DNA of 19,817 nucleotides from Hyphochytrium catenoides (taxonomy: Eukaryota; Sar; Hyphochytriomycetes; Hyphochytriales; Hyphochytriaceae): NCBI GenBank assembly GCA_900088475.1, contig FLMG01002033.1, positions 1 through 19,817 of the forward strand, given 5' to 3'. Below, one piece after another: positions 8,483-19,320 of the stretch. The translations under genes and the position numbers were made by a program. Below the pieces are notes generated by a model. It made no database searches, had not been told where the DNA came from, and saw only the letters and a list, made by a program, of their open reading frames with translations. Positions within the stretch are counted from its first letter, which is position 1. Every line of letters starts with the position of its first letter.

Positions 8483-11400
8483 TCAGCAAAGGAAGATGGT
8501 CCTCTTGTTACCACCAGAAGTCTCCAGCCGTCGGATCTTCGCAGATTGGAGAGCCTTTAGACGAGCGTTCCAATCCTTGAGGGTCTCGGGCCCGATTTCG
8601 TGAACATAATGCGGAATGTTCTCCTTTTCGGGGTTGTCTTGTCCAATGTATAGCTCCCGGTGGTGATACCGCAAGAAATAGTTATGGAATGCTCGCGCGT
8701 CCTGCCCATTCAGCCGTGCAAATTGGCCGCGGTTGCTCAATCTGCTACACCGCTCTCGATCCCACATAATAATGCGCCCATTCTTCATCTCGCTGGGGAA
8801 GCGCTGGAAGATGCTGGCTATTTCTTCGAAAAGTAGACTAGCACTAGAAAGAGGGTCGGACGTAGCTGAAGAAGATAGGGCATGTTAGGGGAAGATCCCA
8901 ACAGTTAGAAATGGTCGACTTACCGCCATCACCTTCTTCCTTGTGGTTTTCCTGGCGGATGTTGCTTGCTTCTGATATCTCGTCTGGCACTTTTGTTTGT
9001 AATGGTCCGGATGACTGGGACCTCTGAAAGAGGTAGGTCATTTTCAGAGCAAGATGGTGGTCATTCTTGAGCTCACGTAAGCTTGCATTCCATGATCTAA
9101 GGACGGTCTCGCATTGGATGTGGAGGGTTGTCCGACCAACCCCTTGGAAATCCTGTCCCCAATAGATCTCAGTTGAGCTGTGCTCGAGAAGGAGAAGCCC
9201 CAGTCTCTCTAACTCAAGAGGCGTCTTGGCCGAGATAGCAGAGTGTGTTCGCTCTCCCCGGTCGCAGTCCCAAAGGTAGAGAGTGTACTCTTGCTCATCT
9301 TCTAAGAGGTCTCTGAGCTCTTGAAGCAGGTCCAGGAAGTCCTGCTCAAGCTCCAGACCGACGTCCGAGAGGCGTAGCTGGGAATATACACGCAGAAACC
9401 GGAGTCGAATTTTAAGGTTGAGGTCGCGAAGCGCGCACGCCCCCACGTTGACAGCGTAATCCGGCAACGGTTGTTGATCTTGTTCTCCTATATAGATTTC
9501 TCGACTGCGATGATTCTCGAGATACTCCTCAATGCTTGATATCCGAGTCGCAATGCTCTGTCTTATCTTCCGGCCTTGAACAAAGTCCCAAATTGTCAGT
9601 CCACCAGTCCGTTCCACATTACAGTCCCGGAAGAGCTTCGCGACTCCACTCAACACGTTGCTTGAAGGAGCTCTGTTCTGCCTTGTGTCGCAATCCCTGT
9701 CCGTGCCAGGCGCTGGTCCCTTTATCTGGATCGTTCGATGGTGCTGTTTGTCAAACTTCAGCCCTGTCTTAGATCCAATCTTCTTCGCATGGATATTGTA
9801 GCGGGACTCTTCTTGCGTCTTGCTTGACACTCTGCATGACATATCGTCTGAAAGACGTGATCTTCCATTGTTGATGGAGGTAGGCCTCCGTCCAAGAAAC
9901 TCATAGAGTCCAGCTGCCACAATGGCCCGGTGGAGCTCTTCCTTACTTGTAAATGTATCCAGGTTAAGAGTTTCTTCTCCGGTGGGAGTATCTGCCTTGA
10001 CCCAGCACCGCTTATGTAGGCCGCCGAAATTTCGAACTTCTTCTGTCCACCCGTTGAGGGAGAGAACATCCCAAGCTTCAGTGCAGGTGGGACACTTATG
10101 AGAGCAGTTCCCTTGGCATGCAGAGCCAATTGGCAAAGGGCTTTCAGAGTTATAGTCATCCCGATCTAAGGGGTCATCGTTGTCTTCGAAGAGGTGCCTC
10201 CTTGCCTTTTGGGCGGACGGAGCGCTAAACCTGACCTTCTTGTTATTCATTATCTCATCTCCATCTCCTGGCAAATATAATGATGCGCTGGAGGGTCTCT
10301 TTCGTAAGATAGAGGAGGGCTGGCCATGCTTAAGAGGGGTTACGAAATCCGAATGCTCCTGGCGCAGCCAAACGGATGATCGCTTGCCATAGGCCACGGA
10401 CAACCTACGCTGATAGCAGGCAATACGGCAATTAAGCTCGGCGATGAGAGCTTTATGGTGAAGACTGGCGCTTTGTTCCAGAACGTCATCCTGATTATTG
10501 TAAAGCTCCTCCGTCGTGTGACGGGAAAAAATTGCCCGCAGCTGGTGGGCGTCGAGCCCTGTAGTAAAAGTCCCGCGGTAGACTTTTCTATGTAAGACAC
10601 GGTCCCAGAGAAAGAGTCTAAAGTCTTTATCTTGCCCGGTAACTGCGCATTGTGTTTCGGAGCTAAAAATCTTCTCTATCGTTAGAAAGAGCGCGAATCC
10701 TGGAGTATCAGCCAGTGAGAGCAGTCAGTCGACTATTACAGAATTACCCATATAACAACGGGTCACCTTCTTTCTCATCCGCCTCAACTCCCTCTTGCGC
10801 AGCGTCTGGCAGAGAGAGACTTTTCCGGGGCCGGCTTGCGCCATACGTATCGAATACTGAGCTGGCCGATTGATCCCCATAATCTTGGATAAGGCAATCA
10901 GTATACTCAGAATCGGACTTCAGGACCTTGACGACGTGAAATGACAGGAAGGTATTTTAGATCGAGGGCCGCCTTGCTTGCACATGCGGTTATGCGGTTA
11001 CTTTACTGACCTCATCAGCATCTAGATCAGTCCATGGAAAGAGCGGACCAACGTCTCCCCACAGTGGGTCGTCTTTGATAATAGGGTCGAGGACTCCTCT
11101 CGGCTCTTTCAAAGTATGGGCAGCGGAGAAGTCTTTGTCGTGCAGATGTGCTTCCAAAAACTCGCTGGCGAAGCTGAGCTTATCATTTTCTGCACCCAGC
11201 TCCTCATCGCTGTGAAAGGGGTCAAATTCTTCGTAGTCGGAAAGCTCTTCTTTGCACTCGAGGTCCTCACTATCGTCGCTTCTTTCTACCGCATTGGTCA
11301 GAAATCCTGTCCCATCCGCAGAGGAATGAGACTGGTCTCCTGATGGTTCGTCCTGGAGGCTAGCACTGAACGTACGGGTGAGCTTAATAATCCATTGCTG

Positions 11401-11969
11401 CAGAGCTGAAGCAACCCACCTTGAAGCACCTTGAGAAATCTCTACTGTTAGAGGCTGCTCTACTGCAGGTGCCTGCCCCTTCGTCAGCTCTAGGAGGTGA
11501 AGCTGGTGTAAATCTCTATTCGGGTCGGAAAACTTCGGTATTTCATCGGCTCCAGGCAGACCATCGGTAGCGATAGGGCTAACATCATGTTTCTCTTGCT
11601 GGTCACTAAATTCTATCTTCTGGTGCCCGTGCTCAACTGGTTCCTTTGATGGGCTCTTTTGCAAAACAGATTCATGATGATCGCTCACACTGGTCTGGTT
11701 TATAGACGATGGGTCCACTGATTTTGCTCCTGTTGCGAAGTGGAATGCGGAACTCAGCCGACAGGACCTAGGAGGCGGCACAGCAAGATAAGCTTCAAAT
11801 GCTTTACCGTCGATGCTGATGATCGGGTTGAGGAGCAAGCTGAGGCTTCCCTGCTGCTGGCGTGCTGGGCTCCTTTCGCGTTGATGGCAACTGCCAATGC
11901 GGTAAGAATTCCTAGATCCCGTTAATAAGAGTTGGACAAATCTGCTTACACTGAGGCCTCTTCCACCAT
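8483..11969 (-). CDS. Large repeat protein of unknown family (5 exons, 1072 aa; four WD...QD repeats)
   Basis: Exons: 11969-11950, 11890-11011, 10926-10767, 10699-8924, 8865-8483 (TGA); introns of 59, 84, 67 and 58 bp, all phase-consistent. I do not recognise the family. Residues 1-353 are acidic and apparently disordered (DSEDLECKEELSDYEEFDPF). Four divergent repeats of about 95-105 aa follow, each with hydrophobic-W-D (W385, W724, W830, W980), then 37-41 residues later E-[IL]-Y-x(2,3)-Q-D (ELYNNQD, EIYIGEQD, EIYWGQD, ELYIGQD), then a helix with L-x-x-W/L-N. An amphipathic helix precedes each WD. Between repeats 1 and 2 lie KKVRF (507-511, matching the PP1-docking RVxF pattern), a possible zinc cluster CQGNC-x3-C-x2-C (548-559) and a region with WDVLSLNGW. 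The start MVEEAS (ATG after AAA) was chosen because its exon splices in phase; an open frame continues upstream to about 12218, so a longer N-terminus is possible. Confidence 0.75.
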
Positions 11970-13254
11970 TTTGCCTTCCTTCTCAGCAATATAATTTGCT
12001 GGCAGCGCAGGTGTTGTCGAGTGGACCCAAGCGCACTGCCAATGGACCCTAGCACAGCCTAACACACCACCAGTGAACCGGTCCCCGTCCGTTGATGGAC
12101 GGATAGCCAATGTACTTCCAATGTGGTCAGCGCCTGGACAGTTGGACTGCCGTGAGCTGTGGTGCACCAAAGTAGATTCCGCTCTGAGCTCCCAGTCAGC
12201 GCCGCCGTCGCGCGCCAATCCTCAGGCACTTTTCCGATTTGGTATTCTCGCGTTGTTTTTCGCTGGAGTCGAAATTGCGGCTTCGGAATTGCTGGAACGG
12301 AAAGGACACAGGGCTGGCCCCGTAATAATAGGCTGAGCGTTTGGAGAAGCAACAACTATACTTGTATACAGAATAAGAAGGAGTAGTAATAAGGATACGT
12401 TTATGATGGATAAGAAAAGACATCAAGACGCCAAGATTCAGCTGTCGTAGGGTATCCAGTATAAAGGAATAATAGCCTAGACACATTACTAAATAGAAAG
12501 CTTTTGATTACGAAACCGAATGATGGTTCCAAGACAAACACCTTCTCTCGCCCCCTTGCTCTTTTGTGTGCCAAGAAGCGAGAAGTGGAGTTGAAGCTGA
12601 AAGAAGGCGTTAGCACCTCTGAAGCATGGGCTTTATGGTTATGAGATGAGGGTGACTTCATAATATCTGGGTCTAGACCCAGATCTCCATTTGCGAGATT
12701 GAGTCCTACTTTTGAGGGACGAAGAGTCAGATTACTACTCTCTGTGTGTCGCTTCCCTCCCTCCGCCTCCTACGGCGCACGCCCGCCTCGGAAGCTTATA
12801 AAGGTGATGAGTGATGAGTGATGAGCGATAAGCTTGAGGCTAAATAAGCTCGTAAAGGTGGTCTTTGACGCTTCGTGATATTCCTTACCATTTATTTTTA
12901 TAGAAGACTTTTCACACGCCGTTGAGCCTTACAGACAAGTTCGGCAAGCGTCAGAGTTGGAGGGCGGTTGCCTTGGCGCCATTCTTCCTTTTAAGGTGGG
13001 GCCGAAGGCTTGTGGCAGCCGCCTGATGATGAAATAAAGAGACTTTTAACAAGAGCCAGATGGGTTGGGAGATGATATCCGGAAGCTCAACGCTCACCTA
13101 TAAAGTTAAGCTGCGGTCCAATTTATGTACCGCTCCAGTTCTAAGGGCTGCCCAACACTGCTCAGTATGACGTGGGTGCCAAACCACAGCCGAGCTCGCA
13201 GGCTCCTGCACTGTTTGAGTTGATATTAGACTGTGGATGCAGGCCAATAATAAA
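11970..13254. promoter_or_regulatory. Shared 1.3-kb divergent intergenic region
   Basis: This separates the divergently transcribed repeat-protein gene (minus, ATG 11969) from the NEK-IFT57 gene (plus, ATG 13255), so it should hold both promoters. It contains a perfect 20-bp palindrome (12665-12684) and a short GATGAGT tandem repeat (about 12805-12826). Several open frames cross it (for example 12059-12355 and 12401-12661, minus), but none shows a domain. An in-frame ATG at 13237 gives a six-residue longer alternative start for NEK-IFT57. Confidence 0.5.
12665..12684. repeat. Perfect 20-bp palindrome
   Basis: ATCTGGGTCTAGACCCAGAT is exactly its own reverse complement. It lies roughly 700 bp upstream of the repeat-protein ATG and 570 bp upstream of the NEK-IFT57 ATG. 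A dimeric regulator site or a cruciform-forming element are possible readings; chance cannot be excluded. Confidence 0.7.
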
Positions 13255-16200
13255 ATGTCCGACACAAAGGTAGGCTTAAGAATTGGCAAGCCTGACGTTT
13301 CTATTTTTCTGATTCGCACCCACTATCTAGGATGCAGGGGACCAACTGCTTACTCCGGAGCAGCAGCAACTCGTTGCTAACGGAGGGTGTATAGACGATT
13401 ACGAGGTAACCTTAAGGCATTAGAGATGCAGGCTGTAAAATAGCTCAAAGCGTCTATTGCTCTCTAGATCTTGAGACCAATTGGAAAAGGGAAGTTCTCC
13501 GTCGTCTACTGGGCGAAACGCCGGCGCGATGACTTAGCTGTTGCCATGAAGAAAATATCTATCGATACAATGGATGAAAAGGCACGAGAGAAGACATTGA
13601 AGGAGGTTAGTCGAGAAAATCGCAAGTAACCAGGAGTGCCAATCTAGTGCTTAAACTGCCCCTAAGGTTCGACTTCTCAAAGCAATCAGCCATCCCAATA
13701 TCATCATGAATCATGACTCGTTTTTGAATGGCAATGAGCTGATCATAGTGTTGGAATGGGCAGAAGCTGGTGACCTCAAACGGCAGGTAATGACCTTGAA
13801 CCTTAGCCTTCAAGTGCCCTGCAGTTCTGCATTAATGACGTGGCCACCAGATCCGAAAGGCAAATGAGAAGAATATTCCCTTTGAAGAGCGTGTTATTTG
13901 GAAGTATTTCTCCCAGATTGCTGATGCTCTTTGTCATATGCATGAGAGAAGGATCATGCACAGAGACTTAAAGCCAGCCAATATATTCCTCACGCTCAAT
14001 GGAACTGTTAAAGTATGTAGGAGATACTCTGTTGAGCGTTAGTCTGGCTTTTAGGTCTTCTCTCCTGACTCCCTTGGCATTTCGCTTAAAGGATGCTGCC
14101 TCTACAAATGTTTTTGTCCTGGCTTTCTCACTCGCAATTGCTTTCTAGGTCGGAGACCTGGGATTGTCTCGAATGCTGAGCGACAACACTATGGAAGCGC
14201 ATTCAAAAGTCGGAACACCATTATACATGTCGCCAGAAGTGCTGCAGGGAAAGGGCTATGACTTCAAGTCGGACATCTGGTCCTTGGGCTGCATACTCTA
14301 TGAATTGGCAATGTTGCGCTCTCCCTTTAAGAGTGAAGGACTTAATCTGTATGGTCTCTTCCAAAAAATCAGCAAGGTATGCCACTTCTTCTTCTTGCAT
14401 TATAAGCCGACAGTGCGGCCATAATCTTACTTCTCGCTTCTGCAAACTGTAATCTGTAAAGGGTGAATATGAGCCCGTGCGAGACACTTTCAGTGTGGAG
14501 CTTCGGGATCTTTGTCATCAAATGCTGAGCTTGGATTCCAAGCAGCGGCCAACCGTTGAGGAGGTAAGCGGCAACCTCTACCCTGCTACCCCGCTGCTTT
14601 ACTTCTTACTTCAAAGAAAGGTTGGGGCTTGTTAAAAGGAGCTCTGTCCCTTTCCCTATACAACCTCCCCCATCCGATTGGTACAGCAAGCGGTTCGGCG
14701 GTATGCCGTTGTCACTCACGACATTCTTTTTGTATGTAGGTAGCCGGAAAAGCCAGGGCATATAGGAAGGCCTTTAGAGGCAAACTTAGGAGACCTAGCT
14801 CAACGTCCGGCTCAGGTTCTAGTCAGGATATAAGATCTAGGCCTAGCAGCGGCGGTAGTCTCCTCAGTACCGTGCGTCCGGGCAGCGCTCTGGCATCCAG
14901 AGAAGTGTCTCAGGGCGGCCCTGGAGAAGGGAATAGCGAGACATTAATTGCTGTTCGAAAGCCACCTTCCCATCCTGTAGAGTCCTTGGAAGGCCCGAAT
15001 TTTGACGAGCTGCTAGATATGGAGTTCGTGGCCGATAGACTGCAAGTGTTGGGTTATCAGGTGAGGGGCTGCTTTTATATCTTTAAGGCTCTCATAAGTG
15101 CACTATCCCGTCTAGGTGTCTCCATTTGTATTTCATCTCTTCTTAGGTCCTTTGCCCTCCGCTTCTTACAGTTCTGTGTATTCGTGACAGGACGGGTACA
15201 ATGGAAAGTATAAGGTATCTTGCATCTCGAGATACTACTTTCTTAGGGAAGCAGCTTCGTTACCAAGAAGAGAGAAGGTATGTCGCCTTTGCTTTAGACC
15301 CCAGGCAGTTCATCCTAACTCATTCCTGAATTCGCCCATGACGACTAAGAACCAGAGTTCATCCAGCAATTTCTTTGAGTTTGTTTCCCTTGCGCCATCT
15401 CCGTCCTCTTTTCCCTAAAAGCTAGGCTTAACCCCGCTCTGTCTGTCGTCGTCCCCTTAGTTCTATGAGTTTATCAACTTAGCTCTATGGGCTCTGCAAC
15501 TATCGGGCCATGAGACTTTTGAAGTTTCGGATGAAGAAGCTCCTCTGAAACTATGTGCACAGCTCTTGGTAAACTTAGAAAAAGCAGGTGAAGAGACCTT
15601 CATCCCCCGATAAAGTCTATCGCTCTCTATTCTGCTAAACTTCTCACCCCATATGTTCGTCTCTCCCGGAGCCCGTGCATCTGGCCATTCGATACTAGAT
15701 CTGCTTCCTCTTAGTGCCTCTTCTGATCGCCGGCAGCATGCTATGTGTGATTATTTTGGCTCCTTTACTATATTTTGCTGACCATGTAGTTATTTCAAAG
15801 GTAGCACTCTTCTTATTATAAAGGAATATTGATAGAGTTTTTCTCCTCTTCTTACGACCAGGAGTGCCGTCAGCAGACTTTGCTGGTATTACTTCCGCAT
15901 CTCTTGTGTCAGGTAGTGGCCCTCAGGTGTGCCGGGTTCTTCGCCTCTTACTGACAAGCCAAAGTTCCACTCCACGACTTTTGCGGCCCAGGTGAACTTC
16001 TTACTATTGACTTCTTTCATTTGATGTTGGCCACCCGGTCGTGGCCCTACAGGACCTCTTCTTATCTCTCTTCGTTTGATCCCACCTTGCTCCATCCCTT
16101 TCTTACCCTTCCTATACCACCGTGTCTTTCTTCAGCTCCCTTCTGATTTGGTCCTTGGGATAGTGATGCAAATGGTACCTACCCACTTTGCGGGACTCAG

Positions 16201-17445
16201 TTGCTTGGGCCACTGTCGGCATTCTTCTCTCAGCTACCCCTTAATAGAGTACCAGGAGGATGCGCAGATCGATGACAATGCTGGAGAGGAGATATCTGAA
16301 GCGGAAGAGGAGGAAGAATGCCTATACGAGGAGGAGGCTTATGACTTTCAGTAAGTAACTCACCCGGAACTCTTTAGACCATGGTAGTTGACATTAGGCA
16401 CAGCATCGCTGATAAAATGGAAGACCCCATTCTGCCCAGTATGAATCCCTCCGAGTGGCGAAATGAGGTAGAGAGAGTGTCATCTCGCCTCTCAAGAAGT
16501 GCAACCGGAATCGCCTCAACTGCCGTGATCAACCAGGGTACGGCGACCTCGAAGCTCCGCCTTAAGAGTCGTTAGAAATTTAAGCCATAGCACTCTGGCT
16601 GACATAATGATGCGTATTGTATCAGGCCCAAGTTGGATGTCCAGAATGGCTAATGTCCAGGGACATGCGATTGCGCTGGGCATTGAGTCCCATCAGACAG
16701 CCCCAAGCGTGAATAAGGACTCTTTCAAAGCACTTCAATTGCTGGAACAGGTCAACCCTTCTAGCTTTATATATGTCGATCTTCGGCTTTGCTGCTTCAC
16801 CTAACAGCTGTCTGTACGCCTGTCGATCCTCCTCCCCTATTGTTGCAGTCCGTCTTCAAGGATATTGTGGCCATAGAGAAGCGTGAGAGATACATATCTC
16901 GCTCGCTGCCAGGACTCGCTTTAGAACATGCTGAAAGTAGACAGAGACATCAAGTCCTGAGGGCTAAACTGGAAGCCAAAGCGGTATCAGGACTAGCCGT
17001 CGCACCTGTCCGCAAGACACTTAATAACTGACATTTACCTGGCATATTTTTCCGTTCTACACCCCAACTCTGCTCTGTCTCGCATGTTGCATTCACTTTC
17101 AGAGCGTGCGATCACAACTTTCGTCCCAGTTATCAGTCCTGATGGACGATTTGGCAACGATGAAGGAAAAACTGCAGAGCAAGACGGACAGTCTGTCCGG
17201 CCAAGGTGACTCGGTCCTAAAGCTAAAACTGGTGTGTACGGCATTCTTGCCAAATGGCCAAAGTGCCCTAGTCTCAAAGAGTACTGACTGGGATCCTTGC
17301 TACACTCTATCTTCTTTTGTCTGGCAACATCTTCATGCTTGCTCTCCAGGCTATTAAGGATCTTCGAGGAACGGGGAGGACTTCAGAAGTTCAGCTTGGC
17401 CTTCTGCGTCACAGCTTGATGCGGAAGCAGCTTCAAACACAGTAA
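13255..17445 (+). CDS. NEK6/7-type protein kinase fused to IFT57 (17 exons, 759 aa)
   Basis: Exons: 13255-13269, 13331-13405, 13468-13605, 13667-13786, 13851-14012, 14149-14376, 14462-14563, 14740-15060, 15191-15277, 15461-15587, 15862-15991, 16234-16350, 16398-16570, 16626-16750, 16849-16983, 17103-17231, 17350-17445; every junction is in phase. Kinase, about 29-290: G-loop [14 protein letters not shown]58, HRD155LKPAN, DLG in place of DFG, AHS189[11 protein letters not shown], and VIWKYF and [16 protein letters not shown] close to NEK6/7. All catalytic residues are present, so it should be active. Linker, about 291-364: Ser/Gly/Pro-rich. IFT57, about 365-759 (human protein about 430 aa): SRYYF, FYEF, ADFAG...[19 protein letters not shown], an acidic stretch, [23 protein letters not shown], then coiled coils. 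IFT57 is an IFT-B subunit of the ciliary train. The kinase end, linker and IFT57 start share exon 14740-15060. Stop TAA overlaps a GTAAGT donor, so a longer tail (to 17654) is possible. Confidence 0.9.
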
Positions 17446-17724
17446 GTGTTTGTCCCTGGTGGCGTGGGAATGTTGGGCTCCAAAGTGAAGTAGATAGACA
17501 GAAGGGGTGGCAAACAGAAAAGATCCCCATAGAGTTTGTTGATAACAGGATTTGTTGCGCTCTATATCATGCTATTTCGGCTAGAACTGAGCTTCGGAAG
17601 AGAGAGTCAAGGAAACCAAGAAAAGAGGATAAAGACAACCAGAAGGAAGACTGAATCCAGCGGCCTGTAACATCTATTATGCAGTGCCCTCTCCGTTTAT
17701 ATATTTAGCGGTGTAGGGGCCAGC
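17446..17724. other. Short convergent intergenic spacer / possible alternative last exon
   Basis: Only 279 bp separate the NEK-IFT57 stop from the stop of the minus-strand armadillo gene. If the GTAAGT at 17442 is used as a donor, an acceptor at 17547-17548 opens an in-frame exon 17549-17654 encoding a basic/acidic tail (RTELRKRESRKPRKEDKD) ending in TGA. That would leave 70 bp between the two genes. Confidence 0.4.
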
Positions 17725-19315
17725 CTATCGCTTTGCTTTCCCCCTCTTCCTCTTGCAGCTTGAGCCCTTACCTCCTCCATTGTTGAGACTATGGGTGTAT
17801 TGGCTAGTCCAGTCGTCCCCGGGCATTTTATCAGCACGCAAGCTGGACGTGGAAGAAAGAGCAAGCTCAAGATTTATCAGAGACTGCTTGCAAAGACTAG
17901 CAACATCGTCGCCCCTAGGGTCTGTGGAACCCTTAAGCAGGGTGTCGTGGAGCCCCACAACTGTCCTTAACCTTTCCCGAAGCTCTGGTCTCTCTGACAG
18001 GATATGTAGTGCCAAAATAGCGTCGAAGCGCATCTCCTACAACAAAGCAGATGTGAGGTGAGAAATTTAACGGATGCAACAGCCGCGGACAAGAAAGCGA
18101 CTCGATATGGAAGACATTGCAGGCCAGGAGGAATGCAGTTAGAAACTTGGAGCCTGGGGATTGAACTCTAAACTTACAGGCGAGAGAGGGCTTGCTGCCA
18201 TATGTACAAGGCATTCCGGGAGGATGGCACCCTCCTTTAAACCCGGTCGACCGCCAGCCATGCGGTATACAGCCATCACAGCCACTTCCTTGATTTCTGG
18301 GGCATTTGAGGGATCAGCCACTATTCGAGTTAGTGCCTTGGGAAGAACAACAGAAGCAGTGTCTGAAGTTAATGCTTGCGATAGGGATACCACTAGACTG
18401 GTAGGGCAAACTCACCGAGGCCAGTTTTAGACAACAAAGCTGATGTCTGCTCCTATCACTATCAATAACGTTATGCAGTGTGGCCACCACATGAAATAAC
18501 AGCTCCTGCACGCCCAAGCTAAGGAGCTTACGAAGTGTGTTCGGGACGCCTGCTGCGACCATTGGCTCTGAGATTCCGGGACAGGTTGATAGGGCTTCCA
18601 GACACTACAAATAAAAGCAAGAGTGTCTGTTAAGATGCCACTTATCTAACGATCGTAACAGTAGCAAAGGTACAAGCCTAAGGCTATTTTAGTGGCAAAA
18701 GCAGCGAGTGATATGGAAGAGGTCAGCCAATACCAAGGTAATTTCTCGTACCTGGACGGCCCGGATGCGTTGAACAGAAGAACAAATTGCAGGTTCATTG
18801 ATTGACTGCTCCAAAAAGACTAATAGACGTGGAATGTAGGTTGCCGCACACTGATTAATAGAAGGAAGCTTCAAGACTATAAGTGAGGCAATAGCATCGA
18901 GGGCCACAGCAGGATCCTGAGCCAGGTTTAACTTGATGGTCTTCTTCGCTGCTGGATAATCCGTAGCCGCATTCGAGGTGCACCTAAGTTCGTTTGCGTA
19001 TGCGCACACGTCGGCGTAGGGGAAGACAGATTAAATAATGAATGAGATGCTACATGGTAAAGTATTGCTGTCCAAAGGATCCGTACCCCCATTCTATTAG
19101 CTGACTTATCAGCTTCTTGGCTAGAATATACTCTGTCAGGTCCTTTGCAAAACCGACGTCCGTGGCTGCGCAGCGATAAGCGCGGTTAGATCCGCCCCCT
19201 CCTAATATGGTAAGAACATCTTACAGGTGCAAGTCCGTAAAAAGTCTGGCGCCGCTGGGTCTCCGGCGAGGAGCTTCTCTAGTGCTCCTTTAACCGACAC
19301 GGTGGCCTTAGCCAT
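17725..19315 (-). CDS. Armadillo-repeat protein, tentatively RSPH14-like (5' end uncertain)
   Basis: Modelled exons: 19315-19225, 19165-19087, 18983-18752, 18604-18412, 18362-18178, 18036-17725 (TAG), giving 363 aa with consistent phases. The protein consists of repeated hydrophobic helix pairs typical of ARM/HEAT solenoids (DAIASLIVLKLPSINQCAAT, CLEALSTCPGISEPMVAAGV, AVMAVYRMAGGRPGLKEGA, DAILALHILSERPELRERL), ending in a basic tail (CKRKRGKAKR). Repeat order and the last repeat resemble RSPH14/RTDR1, an armadillo protein of motile-cilium radial spokes. That assignment rests on remembered similarity and is tentative; other ARM proteins cannot be excluded. The ATG at 19315 is usable, but phase-compatible upstream exons suggest the true start lies further right. 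The donor at 18411 (GTTTGC) was chosen over GTGAGT at 18415 because only the former keeps frame. Confidence 0.6.
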
Positions 19316-19320
19316 GTTGG

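Noticed and set aside
8483-10600. WD-containing repeats read as WD40 beta-propeller blades
   Set aside because: The units are about 100 residues, lack the GH dipeptide and have a different conserved signature (E[IL]Y-x(2,3)-QD); only the WD dipeptide is shared.
10340-10600. Minus-strand ORF starting MSYIEKSTAGLL
   Set aside because: It is a shadow frame of exon 10699-8924. The real frame there encodes the first WD repeat (FRLFLWDRVLHRKVY) and continues into the long open frame.
14872-15213. Stand-alone IFT57 gene starting within exon 14740-15060
   Set aside because: The apparent start at 14872 is GTG inside the continuous frame. No ATG with upstream promoter spacing precedes the IFT57 homology except an internal Met in LLDMEF, which would truncate the conserved N-terminus. 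A minor internal start cannot be excluded.
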